33,962 nt of DNA from Acidobacteriaceae bacterium (GTDB taxonomy: Bacteria > Acidobacteriota > Terriglobia > Terriglobales > Acidobacteriaceae), in assembly GCA_027449545.1 (NCBI GenBank), contig DAIDLI010000146.1, forward strand, positions 1 to 33,962, read 5' to 3'. The notes under the pieces are model-generated. The model was not told the origin of the DNA, did not search any database, and saw only the letters and a list, made by a program, of their open reading frames with translations. This document shows, piece by piece, positions 6,568-15,150 of the stretch. Numbering within the stretch: the stretch's first letter is position 1; every line of letters begins with the position of its first letter. The position numbers were made by a program, and so were the translations under genes.

Positions 6568-8337
6568 ATGGCTTCGAACCGCACTGTGCCCGCCGAATCT
6601 GCGCGCTCGACCACAGCATCTGCGATCGGCTTTTCCGTGGTTCTGGGCGGCCTTGCGGCAGGGGTCTTCTTCCTGCTGTGGACGAATCCGCGCAGTGGCC
6701 ATTGGCAGCAGGGCTACGATCCGCTGGGACACTGGTGGATGTCTACGGCGACAGCCGCCCTGCCGGTCCTGGTGCTGCTCGGAGCGATGGCCATTCTGCG
6801 GCTCAAGGCGCATCTCGCTGCCGCCGCGGGCCTGTTCACTGCACTGGCGGTTGCAGTTCTACTGTTTCACATGCCCATCCGTTTGGCGCTCACGGCGGCC
6901 AGTTATGGGGCCGGATATGGACTCTTCCCCATCTTCTGGATCGTGCTGCCAGTGGTCTTTCTCTACGACCTCACGGTGAAAGCGGGAACCTTCGCCACCC
7001 TCCAGCAGAGTCTGGCCAGCATCACCGATGACAGCCGTCTGCAACTGCTGCTGATCGCCTTTGCGCTTGGCGCATTCTTCGAAGGTGCGGCGGGATTCGG
7101 CGCGCCGGTCGCCATCTGCGGCGCCATTCTCATCAGCCTTGGCTTTCGGCCGTTGCATGCGGCCGGGCTCTCGCTGCTGGGCAATACCGCTCCGGTCGCC
7201 TTCGGATCGCTCGGCATTCCCATCGTGGCACTACAAGGCATCACCGGCTTCAATATGCTGCTGTTGACGCGCACAGTCTCCACGTTGCTGTTCGTCTTCT
7301 GCCTGCTGATTCCCTTCTGGCTGGTGTGGGTCTTTGCGGGCTTCCGCCGGATGCTGGAAGTGTGGCCGCCCATCCTGGCCGCCAGCCTGACCTACGGATG
7401 CGTGCAACTGCTCATGGGCGTGTTTCTCGGACCCACGCTGGTGAACATGGCTGCCGCATCGTCCACGATTCTGGTGCTGATCGGCTTTCTGCGCTTCTGG
7501 AAACCGCAGCGCACGCTGAATGCCGCCTGCGAGGAGATCGCCGGGCAGCACCGGCGCCGCCTGCAGCACCAGCCGGGAAGCGTCTTTCGGGCGTGGATGC
7601 CGTGGCTGGTGCTCTGTACCATTCTGCTGGCCTGGGGCATTCCTCCGTTCACACATTTCCTCGACGCGCACACCACCCTGAAATTCACCGTTGCGGGGTT
7701 GGACCGCGAGATCGAGCGCATGCCCCCGGTTGTGGCGCGTCCTACGGCAGAGGCCGCCGTCTTCACGCTGAACTGGCTCTCGGCCACCGGCTCCGCCATT
7801 CTGCTTGGTGCGCTGCTTGCCGGTCTGTTGCTGGGCTTTGGCCCTGTCGCCCTGGCCAGGGAGTTCTGCCGGTCGCTCTTCAATATCCGTTACGCCATGG
7901 CGACCATGGCGGCGATGCTGGCCATCGGCTATGTCACCCGCTACTGCGGCCTGGACGCCACCCTGGGCCTGGCCTTCGCCCGGACGGGGCGTCTCTACCC
8001 CTTCTTCGGTACCCTCATCGGCTGGCTGGGCGTCGCCAGCACCGGCTCCGACACTGCCTCGAATGTGCTCTTCGGAAGTCTCCAGGTGACGACTGCACAG
8101 CAGATTGGCGTCTCCCCGGTGTTGATGGCTTCCGCCAACTCAGCCGGCGGCGTGATGGGGAAGATGATCTCGGCCCCCAGCATCGTGGTGGCCAGCACGG
8201 CAACCGAGACATACGGGCAGGAAGGCTCCATCCTGCGCTTCGTGTTTCTGCACAGCCTGGCGCTGGCCTGCCTGGCAGGTCTGGTCGTTTACCTGATGGC
8301 CTACGTGCATCCTTTCACGAGGCTGGTGGCACGCTGA
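6568..8337 (+). CDS. lldP: L-lactate permease (LctP family)
   Basis: LctP-family permeases import L-lactate, D-lactate or glycolate with protons across the inner membrane. The 589-residue product has about 12-14 hydrophobic segments and family signatures: a WIVLPVVFLYDLTVKAG stretch near residues 125-145, the GAFFEGAAGFGAPVAICGAI motif near 170-190, LLGNTAPVAFGSLGIPI near 205-220, and the C-terminal TGSDTASNVLFGSLQ and SANSAGGVMGKMISAPSI motifs. GAGG precedes the ATG. No lactate dehydrogenase gene is adjacent. Its last 23 bases overlap the end of the convergent membrane protein gene. Exact substrate cannot be told from sequence. Confidence 0.9.
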   Translation: MASNRTVPAESARSTTASAIGFSVVLGGLAAGVFFLLWTNPRSGHWQQGYDPLGHWWMSTATAALPVLVLLGAMAILRLKAHLAAAAGLFTALAVAVLLFHMPIRLALTAASYGAGYGLFPIFWIVLPVVFLYDLTVKAGTFATLQQSLASITDDSRLQLLLIAFALGAFFEGAAGFGAPVAICGAILISLGFRPLHAAGLSLLGNTAPVAFGSLGIPIVALQGITGFNMLLLTRTVSTLLFVFCLLIPFWLVWVFAGFRRMLEVWPPILAASLTYGCVQLLMGVFLGPTLVNMAAASSTILVLIGFLRFWKPQRTLNAACEEIAGQHRRRLQHQPGSVFRAWMPWLVLCTILLAWGIPPFTHFLDAHTTLKFTVAGLDREIERMPPVVARPTAEAAVFTLNWLSATGSAILLGALLAGLLLGFGPVALAREFCRSLFNIRYAMATMAAMLAIGYVTRYCGLDATLGLAFARTGRLYPFFGTLIGWLGVASTGSDTASNVLFGSLQVTTAQQIGVSPVLMASANSAGGVMGKMISAPSIVVASTATETYGQEGSILRFVFLHSLALACLAGLVVYLMAYVHPFTRLVAR

Positions 8338-9241
8338 ATGAAACTGGATTCAGTAGTTCCGTTGACTGAGACGAGTGAGCCTGCGCTACCAGCCCTGGGA
8401 AGCCTGCCAGGAGGACGGTGGACGCAAAGAGCATCGTGTCGTAAACGTAGTTCAGTCCGTCCACGGCCTGCGCGGTGTGAATCTCGGTGGCCAGGATCGG
8501 GACATAAAAAAATGCCGTCAGCAGCAGAAGAAGGCCGCCGCATCCAGCGGATGCAATGCGGATCGCTGGTCGGATGAACAGGCCGATGCCGCCAAGCAGC
8601 AGGGCGGCTCCAACACTGTACGCAATGATTCGCGGTGCCGAAATCCATGCCGGCGTCAGCAGTTCCAACGGCACGCCAGGCACATTCCTCGGAAAACGAA
8701 AGTGCTCCACTGCGTAGAAGACTAAAGTTGTGGCGACGATACTGCGACCGATCACGGCAAGCACACGATCTGCCCCGCCCTTGATCCCGCCCGCGCTGAC
8801 TGCCAGTACCAGCGCTCCGCTGGCGAAGACTGCTTCACGTAGGGTGAGTGTCCAGGCGAAACGATCGTGAAGATTCAGAAAAAGAGCTGGCAGATCGATG
8901 GTGACGACGAAGATCGAGAAGAGCAGCGCCAGCAGCAAGGCCGACCAGCGAACACAGCGCCAGGCAAGAAAGCTGAGTGCCGCCGCCAAAAGAGCCGCTC
9001 CGACAACGTAGGTCCAGAAGAGCGGCCATGGCATCCATCGCGGAACGAGAGGCATGAGGTCGCGCGCGCCGAGCAGATGTTCAGCGCCAAACGCGGCAAG
9101 AGCGGCCGCCTCGAAGACCGGTCCGAGCACCAGAATCCTATCCGTGCCCGATGCAGTCCGGAATCGGGGCCAGACCTGAAAAGCCCCTGCAACGAGTGCG
9201 ACAACACCGAGAATCAGCATACCCCGGCCCTCTGCGGTCAT
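8315..9241 (-). CDS. Multi-helix membrane protein of unknown function
   Basis: I do not recognise a named family with confidence. The 308-residue product is strongly hydrophobic with about eight predicted membrane helices (roughly 8-24, 38-58, 72-93, 97-116, 137-153, 162-178, 205-226, 232-252) and a final helix near 275-292; it could be a relative of DoxX-like or other small integral membrane proteins. The ATG at 9241 has an excellent GGAGG five bases upstream. It ends inside the convergent lactate permease gene (23-base overlap) and is separated from sdhB by an intrinsic terminator, so it has its own promoter, which I cannot place. Confidence 0.75.
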   Translation of the reverse strand: MTAEGRGMLILGVVALVAGAFQVWPRFRTASGTDRILVLGPVFEAAALAAFGAEHLLGARDLMPLVPRWMPWPLFWTYVVGAALLAAALSFLAWRCVRWSALLLALLFSIFVVTIDLPALFLNLHDRFAWTLTLREAVFASGALVLAVSAGGIKGGADRVLAVIGRSIVATTLVFYAVEHFRFPRNVPGVPLELLTPAWISAPRIIAYSVGAALLLGGIGLFIRPAIRIASAGCGGLLLLLTAFFYVPILATEIHTAQAVDGLNYVYDTMLFASTVLLAGFPGLVAQAHSSQSTELLNPVSFSVPPAS

Positions 9242-9371
9242 GCTTGCCTCCTGCGGTGAAGAGCGCGGTTGGGATCGGGCTTATTTGGGTTGGTCTGCGA
9301 AACGCACTTCACGCAAAAATAATCAGCCGTGATTTTACAAACACTGTTGCTTCCTAGCCTAATAAAAACCC

Positions 9372-9399
9372 AAAACGCCTCCCGGAGGAGGCGTTTTTT
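9372..9399 (-). terminator. Intrinsic terminator of the sdhCAB operon
   Basis: An 11-base-pair perfect stem (9372-9382 with 9387-9397) closed by the four-base loop CGGA lies 21 bases beyond the sdhB stop. On the minus strand it is followed by TTTTGGGTTTTTATT; on the plus strand by a run of six T overlapping the stem. It is the clearest Rho-independent terminator in the window and may work in both directions. Confidence 0.9.
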
Positions 9400-9420
9400 G
9401 GGCTGTAGCTGCCGGCTCGC

Positions 9421-10170
9421 TTACCCGCGCAGCCAGTCCTTGGCCTTCTGCACAATCACGTCGCGCCCCACGTCAGAGATCGCTGTGGTGAGCGGAATCT
9501 GTTTGGGACAGGCCTGCACGCAGTTCTGCGCGTAGCCGCACTCCTGAATGCCGCCATCGCCGGACAGCGCCCGCAGGCGCTCTTCCTTGAAGACCTTGCC
9601 GGTGGGGTGATTGTTGAACAGCTTGACCTGGGCGATGGTGGCGGCGCCCACGAAGCCGGTGGCCTCATTGAACTGCGGGCAGACCTCCATGCAGCAGGTG
9701 CAGGAGATACAGTTCGAGAGCGGATAGTTCACTTCCTGCTGCTGCGGGTAGACGCGCGGGCCGGAGCCCAGGTCGTAGGTGCCATCGACCGGGACCCACG
9801 CCTTGACGCGCTTCAGGTTCTCGAAGAGAACCGAGCGGTCCACCTGCAGGTCGCGCACCAGCGGGAATTTGCTGAGCGGCTCGACCTTGATGGGCTGCTC
9901 CAATCTGTCGACCAGGGCCGAACAGGCCATGCGCGCTTTGCCATTGATGCGCATCGCGCAGGAGCCGCAGATCTCTTCCAGGCAGTTCGAATCGTAGGTG
10001 ATCGGCGTGGTCGGTTTGCCCTCGGCGGTGACGGGATTGGTCGCGATCTCCATCATGGCGGAGATCACGTTCATACCCGGCCGCCACTCCACCTCGAATC
10101 TCTCCCAGTTCGCCGGGTCGTCCGGCCCCGCCTGGCGCTTGATCTCGAATTGAACCGTCTTGTTTGCCAT
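9421..10170 (-). CDS. sdhB: Succinate dehydrogenase/fumarate reductase iron-sulfur subunit
   Basis: SdhB carries electrons from the flavoprotein through three iron-sulfur clusters to quinone. The 249-residue protein shows the [2Fe-2S] pattern NCLEEICGSCAMRINGKARM followed by Cys (residues about 63-82), the [4Fe-4S] pattern CISCTCCMEVCP (about 154-165) and the third-cluster cysteines in CGYAQNCVQACP (about 212-223). Cluster spacing is that of the menaquinone-linked, Bacillus/epsilon-type enzymes. It is the last gene of sdhC-sdhA-sdhB, 54 bases after sdhA, and is followed by a strong terminator. Confidence 0.95.
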   Translation of the reverse strand: MANKTVQFEIKRQAGPDDPANWERFEVEWRPGMNVISAMMEIATNPVTAEGKPTTPITYDSNCLEEICGSCAMRINGKARMACSALVDRLEQPIKVEPLSKFPLVRDLQVDRSVLFENLKRVKAWVPVDGTYDLGSGPRVYPQQQEVNYPLSNCISCTCCMEVCPQFNEATGFVGAATIAQVKLFNNHPTGKVFKEERLRALSGDGGIQECGYAQNCVQACPKQIPLTTAISDVGRDVIVQKAKDWLRG

Positions 10171-10224
10171 GTTCCCTTCTATCCCTGGTAAAAAACTCGT
10201 CCAATGGTCCGCTGCACGCGGTCT

Positions 10225-12003
10225 TTATTTCGCAGCGTCGTAACGGCGCGGGCGCGGCTTGATGTACTGGATGTCGACGTCCTCGTACTCAAGGTTCGGC
10301 CCGGCGATGGTTCCCGTGAAGCTGGCCTTGGTGGTCTTCAGGAACTTCTCGTCGTTGCGCTCGGGGAAGTCCGGCTTGTAGTGCGCGCCGCGGGACTCGT
10401 CGCGTTGGAGGGCGCCGAGCGTGATGGTACGCGAGAGCTCCAGCATGTTCTTGAGCTGGCGGGCGAAGGCAAAGCTGGTGTTCGCCCACTGGCTGCGGTC
10501 GCTCAGGTTGACGCGCTTGTAGCGGTCGAGCAACTCGACGATCTTCTCGTCGGCTTTTTGCAAGCCCTTGTTGTAGCGAGTCACGGTGACGTGTTCGGTC
10601 ATGGTCTGGCCCAGCTCGCGCCACAGCCGGAACGGGTTCTCCGTACCCTCGTTGGTCATCAGCTTCTTGTTGATCTCGGCCTGGCGCGCCAGCTCCTTGG
10701 CCGCGCCGCCATCGCCCTCCGCCGCCGCCACGTTCTTGGCGTATTTCATGGCATTAGGACCGGCCTGGAAACCGCCGAAGATGCAGCTCACCAGCGAATT
10801 CGCTCCCAGGCGGTTGGCGCCGTGGTACTGGTACTCGCACTCGCCCGCGGCGAACAGCCCAGGGATGTTGGTCATTTGGTTGAAGTCCACCCACAGGCCG
10901 CCCATGGTGTAGTGCATGCCCGGGAAGATCTTCATCGGCTCCTCGTGGGGATCCACGCCGACGAATTTTTCGTAGATTTCCAGGATGCCGCCCAGCTTGC
11001 GGTCGAGCGTGTCGCGGTCGATGTGAGTCAGGTCCAGATAGACCATGGGCTGGCCTTCCAGGCCAAGGACGAGCTCGTAAACAACCTTGTGGATGGCGCG
11101 GGTGGCCACGTCACGCGGCACCAGGTTGCCATACTTGGGATACCACTCTTCGAGGAAGTAGAAGCGCTCAGCGTCTGGGATCTGGCGGGGCGCGCGGTTG
11201 TCGCCGGGCTTGCGCGGCACCCACACCCGGCCGCCCTCGCCGCGGGCCGACTCGGACATCAGCCGCAGCTTGTCTTCACCGGGGATCGAGGTCGGATGCA
11301 CCTGGATGAACTCGCCGTTGGCGTAGTAGGCGCCCTGCTGGAAGATCGCGGACTGGGCCGAACCGGTGCAGACCACCGAGTTGGTGCTCTTGCCGAAGAT
11401 GGCGCCGTTGCCGCCGGTAGCCAGGATGACGGCCTCGGCCGGGAAGGCGTGCAGCTCCATGGTGCGCAGGTTCATGGCAGTGATGCCGCGCGCCACGCCC
11501 TTGCCGTCGACGATCGCCGAGAGAAACTCCCAGCCCTCGTACTTCTTGACCTTGCCCTCGGACTCGTAGCGGCGCACCTGCTCGTCGAGCGCGTACAGAA
11601 GCTGCTGGCCGGTGGTAGCGCCGGCAAAGGCGGTGCGGTGATAGAGGGTGCCGCCAAAGCGGCGGAAGTCGAGCAGGCCTTCGGGAGTGCGATTGAAGGG
11701 GACGCCCATGCGGTCGAGCAGATCGATGATCCCCGGGGCGGCCTCGCACATCGCCTTGACGGGGGTCTGGTTGGCGAGGAAGTCGCCGCCGTAGATGGTG
11801 TCGTCAAAGTGCTGCCAGGTGGTGTCGCCCTCGCCCTTCAGGTTCTTGGCCGCGTTGATGCCGCCCTGCGCGCAGACCGAGTGCGAGCGCTTGACGGGCA
11901 CGATGGAGAACAGATCCACGCTGCCGCCTGCCTCGGCGATCTTGATAACCGCTGCCAGTCCGGCCAGCCCTCCGCCAACCACGATGATCCTAGGTGTAGC
12001 CAT
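10225..12003 (-). CDS. sdhA: Succinate dehydrogenase/fumarate reductase flavoprotein subunit
   Basis: SdhA oxidises succinate to fumarate with covalently bound FAD. Starting at the ATG at 12003, preceded by AAGGAAG, the product has 592 residues. It begins MATPRIIVVGGGLAGLAA, the FAD-binding GxGxxG motif; the FAD-linking histidine lies in KRSHSVCAQGGINAA (about residue 40). The substrate region shows FIQVHPTSIPGEDKL, MGGLWVDFNQMTNIPGLFAA and the active-site GANRLGANSLVSCIFGG. An in-frame ATG ten codons upstream has no supporting ribosome binding site. It lies between sdhC and sdhB; an imperfect hairpin fills the sdhC-sdhA gap. Confidence 0.96.
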   Translation of the reverse strand: MATPRIIVVGGGLAGLAAVIKIAEAGGSVDLFSIVPVKRSHSVCAQGGINAAKNLKGEGDTTWQHFDDTIYGGDFLANQTPVKAMCEAAPGIIDLLDRMGVPFNRTPEGLLDFRRFGGTLYHRTAFAGATTGQQLLYALDEQVRRYESEGKVKKYEGWEFLSAIVDGKGVARGITAMNLRTMELHAFPAEAVILATGGNGAIFGKSTNSVVCTGSAQSAIFQQGAYYANGEFIQVHPTSIPGEDKLRLMSESARGEGGRVWVPRKPGDNRAPRQIPDAERFYFLEEWYPKYGNLVPRDVATRAIHKVVYELVLGLEGQPMVYLDLTHIDRDTLDRKLGGILEIYEKFVGVDPHEEPMKIFPGMHYTMGGLWVDFNQMTNIPGLFAAGECEYQYHGANRLGANSLVSCIFGGFQAGPNAMKYAKNVAAAEGDGGAAKELARQAEINKKLMTNEGTENPFRLWRELGQTMTEHVTVTRYNKGLQKADEKIVELLDRYKRVNLSDRSQWANTSFAFARQLKNMLELSRTITLGALQRDESRGAHYKPDFPERNDEKFLKTTKASFTGTIAGPNLEYEDVDIQYIKPRPRRYDAAK

Positions 12004-12025
12004 TCTTCTTCCTTTTCGGAGATCA

Positions 12026-12076
12026 GGGCTCATAGATCAGAGATCGAGATCTTCAAATCGTCTCTGAGATCAGCCC
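12026..12076 (-). other. Imperfect long hairpin between sdhC and sdhA
   Basis: The gap contains paired segments GGGCT (12026-12030) with AGCCC (12072-12076) and CAGAGA (12038-12043) with TCTCTG (12061-12066), with GATC repeats around them. It lies immediately before the sdhA ribosome binding site. It could influence processing or the ratio of membrane anchor to catalytic subunits; no T run follows, so it is not a normal terminator. Confidence 0.35.
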
Positions 12077-12091
12077 GGTTCTATTCCTGAT

Positions 12092-12904
12092 CTAGCTTGC
12101 CCGTGAAGCCGTCTGCTCGATTTTGACAAAGGCACCGGACTGCAGATTCAACGCTGCCCGTTGAACTGTGATCTCTGTTCTCTGGTAACTGAGAGAGGGA
12201 TTCTCCGGCGCATTGGCGTACTTACCGCCGACAAAGGCCCAGATGCTGGCCAAGCCCATCGCCAGCAGAATGAAGCCACCCACTCCGCAGACCCACGCGA
12301 AACGACGTCGCGCTTCAGTTCCGGGGGTGATGCCCCACTTGGCTGCGAACAGCCAAACGCCATAGGCGAAGTGGAAACAGATGGCAAACATCGCCACAAC
12401 GTAGAACGCCAGGATCAGCGGGTTGGAGAGCTCGTGCTGGACCTTCCAAAAGGCCGCCGCCGGATGGTTGGGCAGATCGACGCCCATGAAGCGCTGCGTG
12501 GCTACGTGATAGCCGATGTAAATCACGGCAAAGAGGCCGGTGTAGCGCTGGGTCACATAGAGCCAGTTACCCGCCCAGGGGTAGTACACGACGTTGGCCT
12601 TGCCGCGCAGCCAGATATAGATGCCATAGAGCGCGTGATACAGGATGGGGAGGAAGATGAAGACCCATTCCAGGACCCGCACCAGCGGCAGGTGATTGAG
12701 AAAGTACACCTGCTTGCCGTAGGCAACCGGCCCCCCCATGGCCTCCCAGTTCGAGATGATGTGCTCGATCAGAAAAGCGCCGATCGGGATGACGCCGAGC
12801 AGCGAATGCAGTTTGCGCCAGACGAAGCTGGTTCCCTCGCCGGCGCGCAGGGGCTGTACGCCCTCGCGAATGGTTGGCGCGGCAGGGTGTTGAGCGGTTG
12901 CCAT
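12092..12904 (-). CDS. sdhC: Succinate dehydrogenase cytochrome b subunit (type B, single anchor)
   Basis: This is the single di-heme membrane anchor of type B succinate:menaquinone oxidoreductases. Five membrane helices are visible, with histidines likely to ligate heme in RKLHSLLGVIPIGAFLIEH, ILYHALYGIYIWL, VIYIGYHVATQRF and ICFHFAYGVWLFAAKWG. From the ATG at 12904 the product has 270 residues; the frame extends to 12988, but the predicted transcription start lies near 12980, and AGGAG is placed 12 bases before the ATG at 12904. It heads sdhC-sdhA-sdhB. There is no sdhD, as expected for type B. Confidence 0.93.
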   Translation of the reverse strand: MATAQHPAAPTIREGVQPLRAGEGTSFVWRKLHSLLGVIPIGAFLIEHIISNWEAMGGPVAYGKQVYFLNHLPLVRVLEWVFIFLPILYHALYGIYIWLRGKANVVYYPWAGNWLYVTQRYTGLFAVIYIGYHVATQRFMGVDLPNHPAAAFWKVQHELSNPLILAFYVVAMFAICFHFAYGVWLFAAKWGITPGTEARRRFAWVCGVGGFILLAMGLASIWAFVGGKYANAPENPSLSYQRTEITVQRAALNLQSGAFVKIEQTASRAS

Positions 12905-12986
12905 GGATGTTTTGGCTCCTAAGACACTGCTGGTTAAGGCTGGTTCCAAATTAAGAGACGAAGGGATTGTTTCTAATTCCTTCAGC

Positions 12987-13016
12987 ATTATTGGCGTCTG
13001 GTATCCCTTGCGTCAA
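12987..13016 (-). promoter_or_regulatory. Promoter of the sdhCAB operon
   Basis: TTGACG (13011-13016) and AATAAT (12987-12992) on the minus strand are separated by 18 bases, each matching the sigma-70 consensus at five of six positions. Transcription would begin near 12980, leaving a leader of about 75 bases before sdhC. This is one of the best housekeeping-type promoters in the window. Confidence 0.7.
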
Positions 13017-13339
13017 GGCACTCAGTTTCCTATGACTTGACAGTAAAAAGCGGACGCCGCCGAGTCGCTCTGGCAAAGAGTCGCTCCGTTCAGCGCATGC
13101 GGCCATACGAACGAGATCAGGCCAGGTCGCGAGAGGAGCGAGCCGCCTCTCGAGCACCAGGCCGCTGCGGCCTCAATTCTGGGCCTCAGGAACCACGCAG
13201 GCGTCGTGAAACGACATCCCCACTTCATCACATTAGATTGTTTCGTCCAGAGGGCGGCTGTGCGCACGATCACACGCATGCCTGGCCAGGACCAGCAAAT
13301 GGGAATAAACTGTGCGCCATCTCACTTACAGGGACTTCC
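13017..13339. other. Intergenic stretch between sdhC promoter and rdgB
   Basis: No convincing gene is present; the short frames on both strands have no recognisable protein features. The stretch holds two adjacent inverted repeats: CGAGAGG (13130-13136) with CCTCTCG (13146-13152), and the 15-base palindrome 13159-13173 (AGGCCGC, one base, GCGGCCT). No T run follows either. Upstream control sites for sdhC may be located here. Confidence 0.4.
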
Positions 13340-13969
13340 CTAACTGTGAACCAGCAATAACGGCAGCAGGGCCGCCAGGGCCCGGCCGCGATGGCTCAGG
13401 GTCAGCTTGGTCTCCAGATCGATCTCGGCCATGGTCTTGTCCAGTTCCGGCAGGTAGAAGAGCGGGTCGTAGCCGAACCCGCCGGTGCCCCGCGGCGCTT
13501 CCAGAATCATGCCTTCTACGCTGCCATCGGCAGTCTGGTAAAGGGCCCCATCTTTAGCGCAGGCCAGCACGCAATGGTAGCGGGCGGTGCGCAGTGGAGC
13601 GGAGATGCCCACCATGCGCTGGATGAGCAGCATGTTGTTCCAGACGTCGGTGTTGTCGTTGGCGTCGGGCGAATCCACCAGGCCGGCGTCGGCGGCGAAA
13701 CGCGCCGAGCGTACGCCGGGAGCGCCGGAAAGGGCGTCCACCTCCAGGCCCGAATCGTCGGCCAGCACCATCTCGCCGGGCGCGAAGCGGGAGTAGTAGA
13801 TCGCCTTGAGCGTGGCATTGGCAGTGAAAGTGGCGCCGTCTTCCTCGGGCGGTTCGATCTCTCCGAGGATCGGGAGCGGCTCAATGCTGACCGAAAAGGC
13901 CCGCGCGGCTGCACGAAAATCTCTCAGTTTCCCTTGGCTGGTGGTAGCCGCATAGAGGCGCAGACTCAT
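13340..13969 (-). CDS. rdgB: Non-canonical purine NTP pyrophosphatase (RdgB/HAM1)
   Basis: RdgB/HAM1 hydrolyses ITP, dITP and XTP to monophosphates, keeping deaminated purines out of nucleic acids. The 209-residue product starts SLRLYAATTSQGKLRDFRA, the usual N-terminal T-x-N/S-x-x-K-type motif, and has VLADDSGLEVDALSGAPGVRSARFA (catalytic Asp pair, about residues 68-92) and GTGGFGYDPLFYLPELDKTMAE near 160-182 with the S-H-R-G-R-A end typical of the family. It ends with an uncommonly hydrophobic LLPLLLVHS tail. It follows the interrupted epimerase gene by 36 bases and is probably co-transcribed with it. Confidence 0.93.
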   Translation of the reverse strand: MSLRLYAATTSQGKLRDFRAAARAFSVSIEPLPILGEIEPPEEDGATFTANATLKAIYYSRFAPGEMVLADDSGLEVDALSGAPGVRSARFAADAGLVDSPDANDNTDVWNNMLLIQRMVGISAPLRTARYHCVLACAKDGALYQTADGSVEGMILEAPRGTGGFGYDPLFYLPELDKTMAEIDLETKLTLSHRGRALAALLPLLLVHS

Positions 13970-14005
13970 ATCGCCAGTCTACCGGAGCATGCGCCCTCTG
14001 CAGGC

Positions 14006-14947
14006 TCAGCCTCCGTTCGCGCGGTACCAGTCGACGGTGCGCCGCAAGCCTTCCCGGAAGTCCACGCGCGGCGTATAGCCCAGCAGTTCCCTGGCCCGAC
14101 TGATGTCGGCCAGAGAGTCGCGTATGTCGCCGGCTCGCTCAGCCGCGTAAGCCGGTTTGCCACGATATCCCGTCAGTTCACAGAGCAATTGGAAAACCTG
14201 ATTGAGCGTGATTCGAGAGCCGGTAGCCAGGTTCATCACCTCGCCGGAAGCCTTCTCTGCGGGCGCGGCGGCGGCCAGCAGATTTCCTTTCACCACATTC
14301 TCAATAAAGGTAAAGTCGCGGCTCTGCTCTCCGTCGCCGTAGATTGTGGGCTGCTCGCCGGCCAGCATCTTGCGGCAGAAGATGGCCAACACGCCTGAGT
14401 AGTGCGAGGTCGGATCCTGGTAAGGGCCGAAGACGTTGAACTAGCGCAGCACCACGGTCTCCAGACCGTAGACCCGCGCGAATGCCTGCATGTAGTGCTC
14501 GCCCGCGAGCTTGGCCACAGCGTAGGGACTGATGGGTTTCGGAACCATATCCTCGCGCTTCGGGAGGGTGGGCGTATCTCCGTAGGCGGACGAGGAACCC
14601 GCGTACACCACCCGGCGCACACCGGCATCGCGCGCCGCGACCAGCAGGTTCAGCGTGGCGTCGACGCAATTCACGTTCGTACCGATGGGATCGGCGACGG
14701 AACGCGGCACCGAGGCCAGCGCAGCCTCGTGAAAGACAATCTCGACACCGGCGCAGGCTTTTTGGCAGGTCTCCGGATCGGCGAGATCGCCCTGGAGAAA
14801 CTCCATGGCCTCCAGGCCCGCGAGGTTCTCCCGCTTGCCGGTAATCAAGCTATCGACGCCGCGCACGGATTCGCCGCGTGCCAACAGCGCCGCGGCAATC
14901 GAGCGGCCAATAAAACCTGCCGCTCCGGTAATCAAATATCGAGCCAA
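14006..14947 (-). pseudogene. NAD-dependent sugar-nucleotide epimerase with one in-frame TAG
   Basis: This is an extended short-chain dehydrogenase of the UDP-glucose 4-epimerase/dTDP-glucose dehydratase group. It begins ARYLITGAAGFIGRSIAAAL (NAD-binding GxxGxxG) and has SSSAYGDTPTLPKREDMVPK and the active-site SPYAVAKLAGEHYMQ (Tyr-x3-Lys). Directly after LETVVLR comes TAG at 14441-14443, where the family has Tyr in the pattern R-Y-F-N-V-F-G-P. The same frame then continues FNVFGPYQDPTSHYSGV to IYGDGEQSRDFTFIENVV and a normal end. So one TAC/TAT-to-TAG change explains the interruption; the frame is otherwise intact for 313 codons. A TTG start at 14947 is preferred because AAGGA lies seven bases upstream; an ATG at 14971 is an alternative. 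It may be a recent null mutation or a sequencing error. Confidence 0.85.
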
Positions 14948-15029
14948 ATTGAATTCCTTTTGCCACCGCATTCTTCGGCAGGAGCTCTTCCCGCGGATTC
15001 CTTCTCCTCGCTGCCCGCCTGCACCATCT

Positions 15030-15035
15030 TACAAT
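15030..15035 (+). promoter_or_regulatory. Candidate -10 box upstream of etfD
   Basis: TACAAT within CATCTTACAATTCTTG lies 115 bases before the etfD ATG, in the gap to the divergent epimerase gene. No strong -35 box is visible. A second weak box, TATCTT (15136-15141), lies nine bases before the start codon. Confidence 0.3.
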
Positions 15036-15150
15036 TCTTGAACGCCTTCCACCCGGCGACCGGCGCGCGCAGAACCCGGTTCCGCTTGCATGGCGGTTGT
15101 TGCTCCGAGGCGAGACGTATTTCGCCCCGATCCTGTATCTTTGGGGTGCT

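Noticed and set aside
10204..12090. 628-codon open frame on the plus strand opposite sdhA
   Set aside because: Antisense shadow of sdhA with low-complexity composition and no motif.
13037..13360. 107-codon plus-strand frame between sdhC and rdgB
   Set aside because: Arg-rich, no recognisable features, overlaps the end of rdgB and lacks a good start region.
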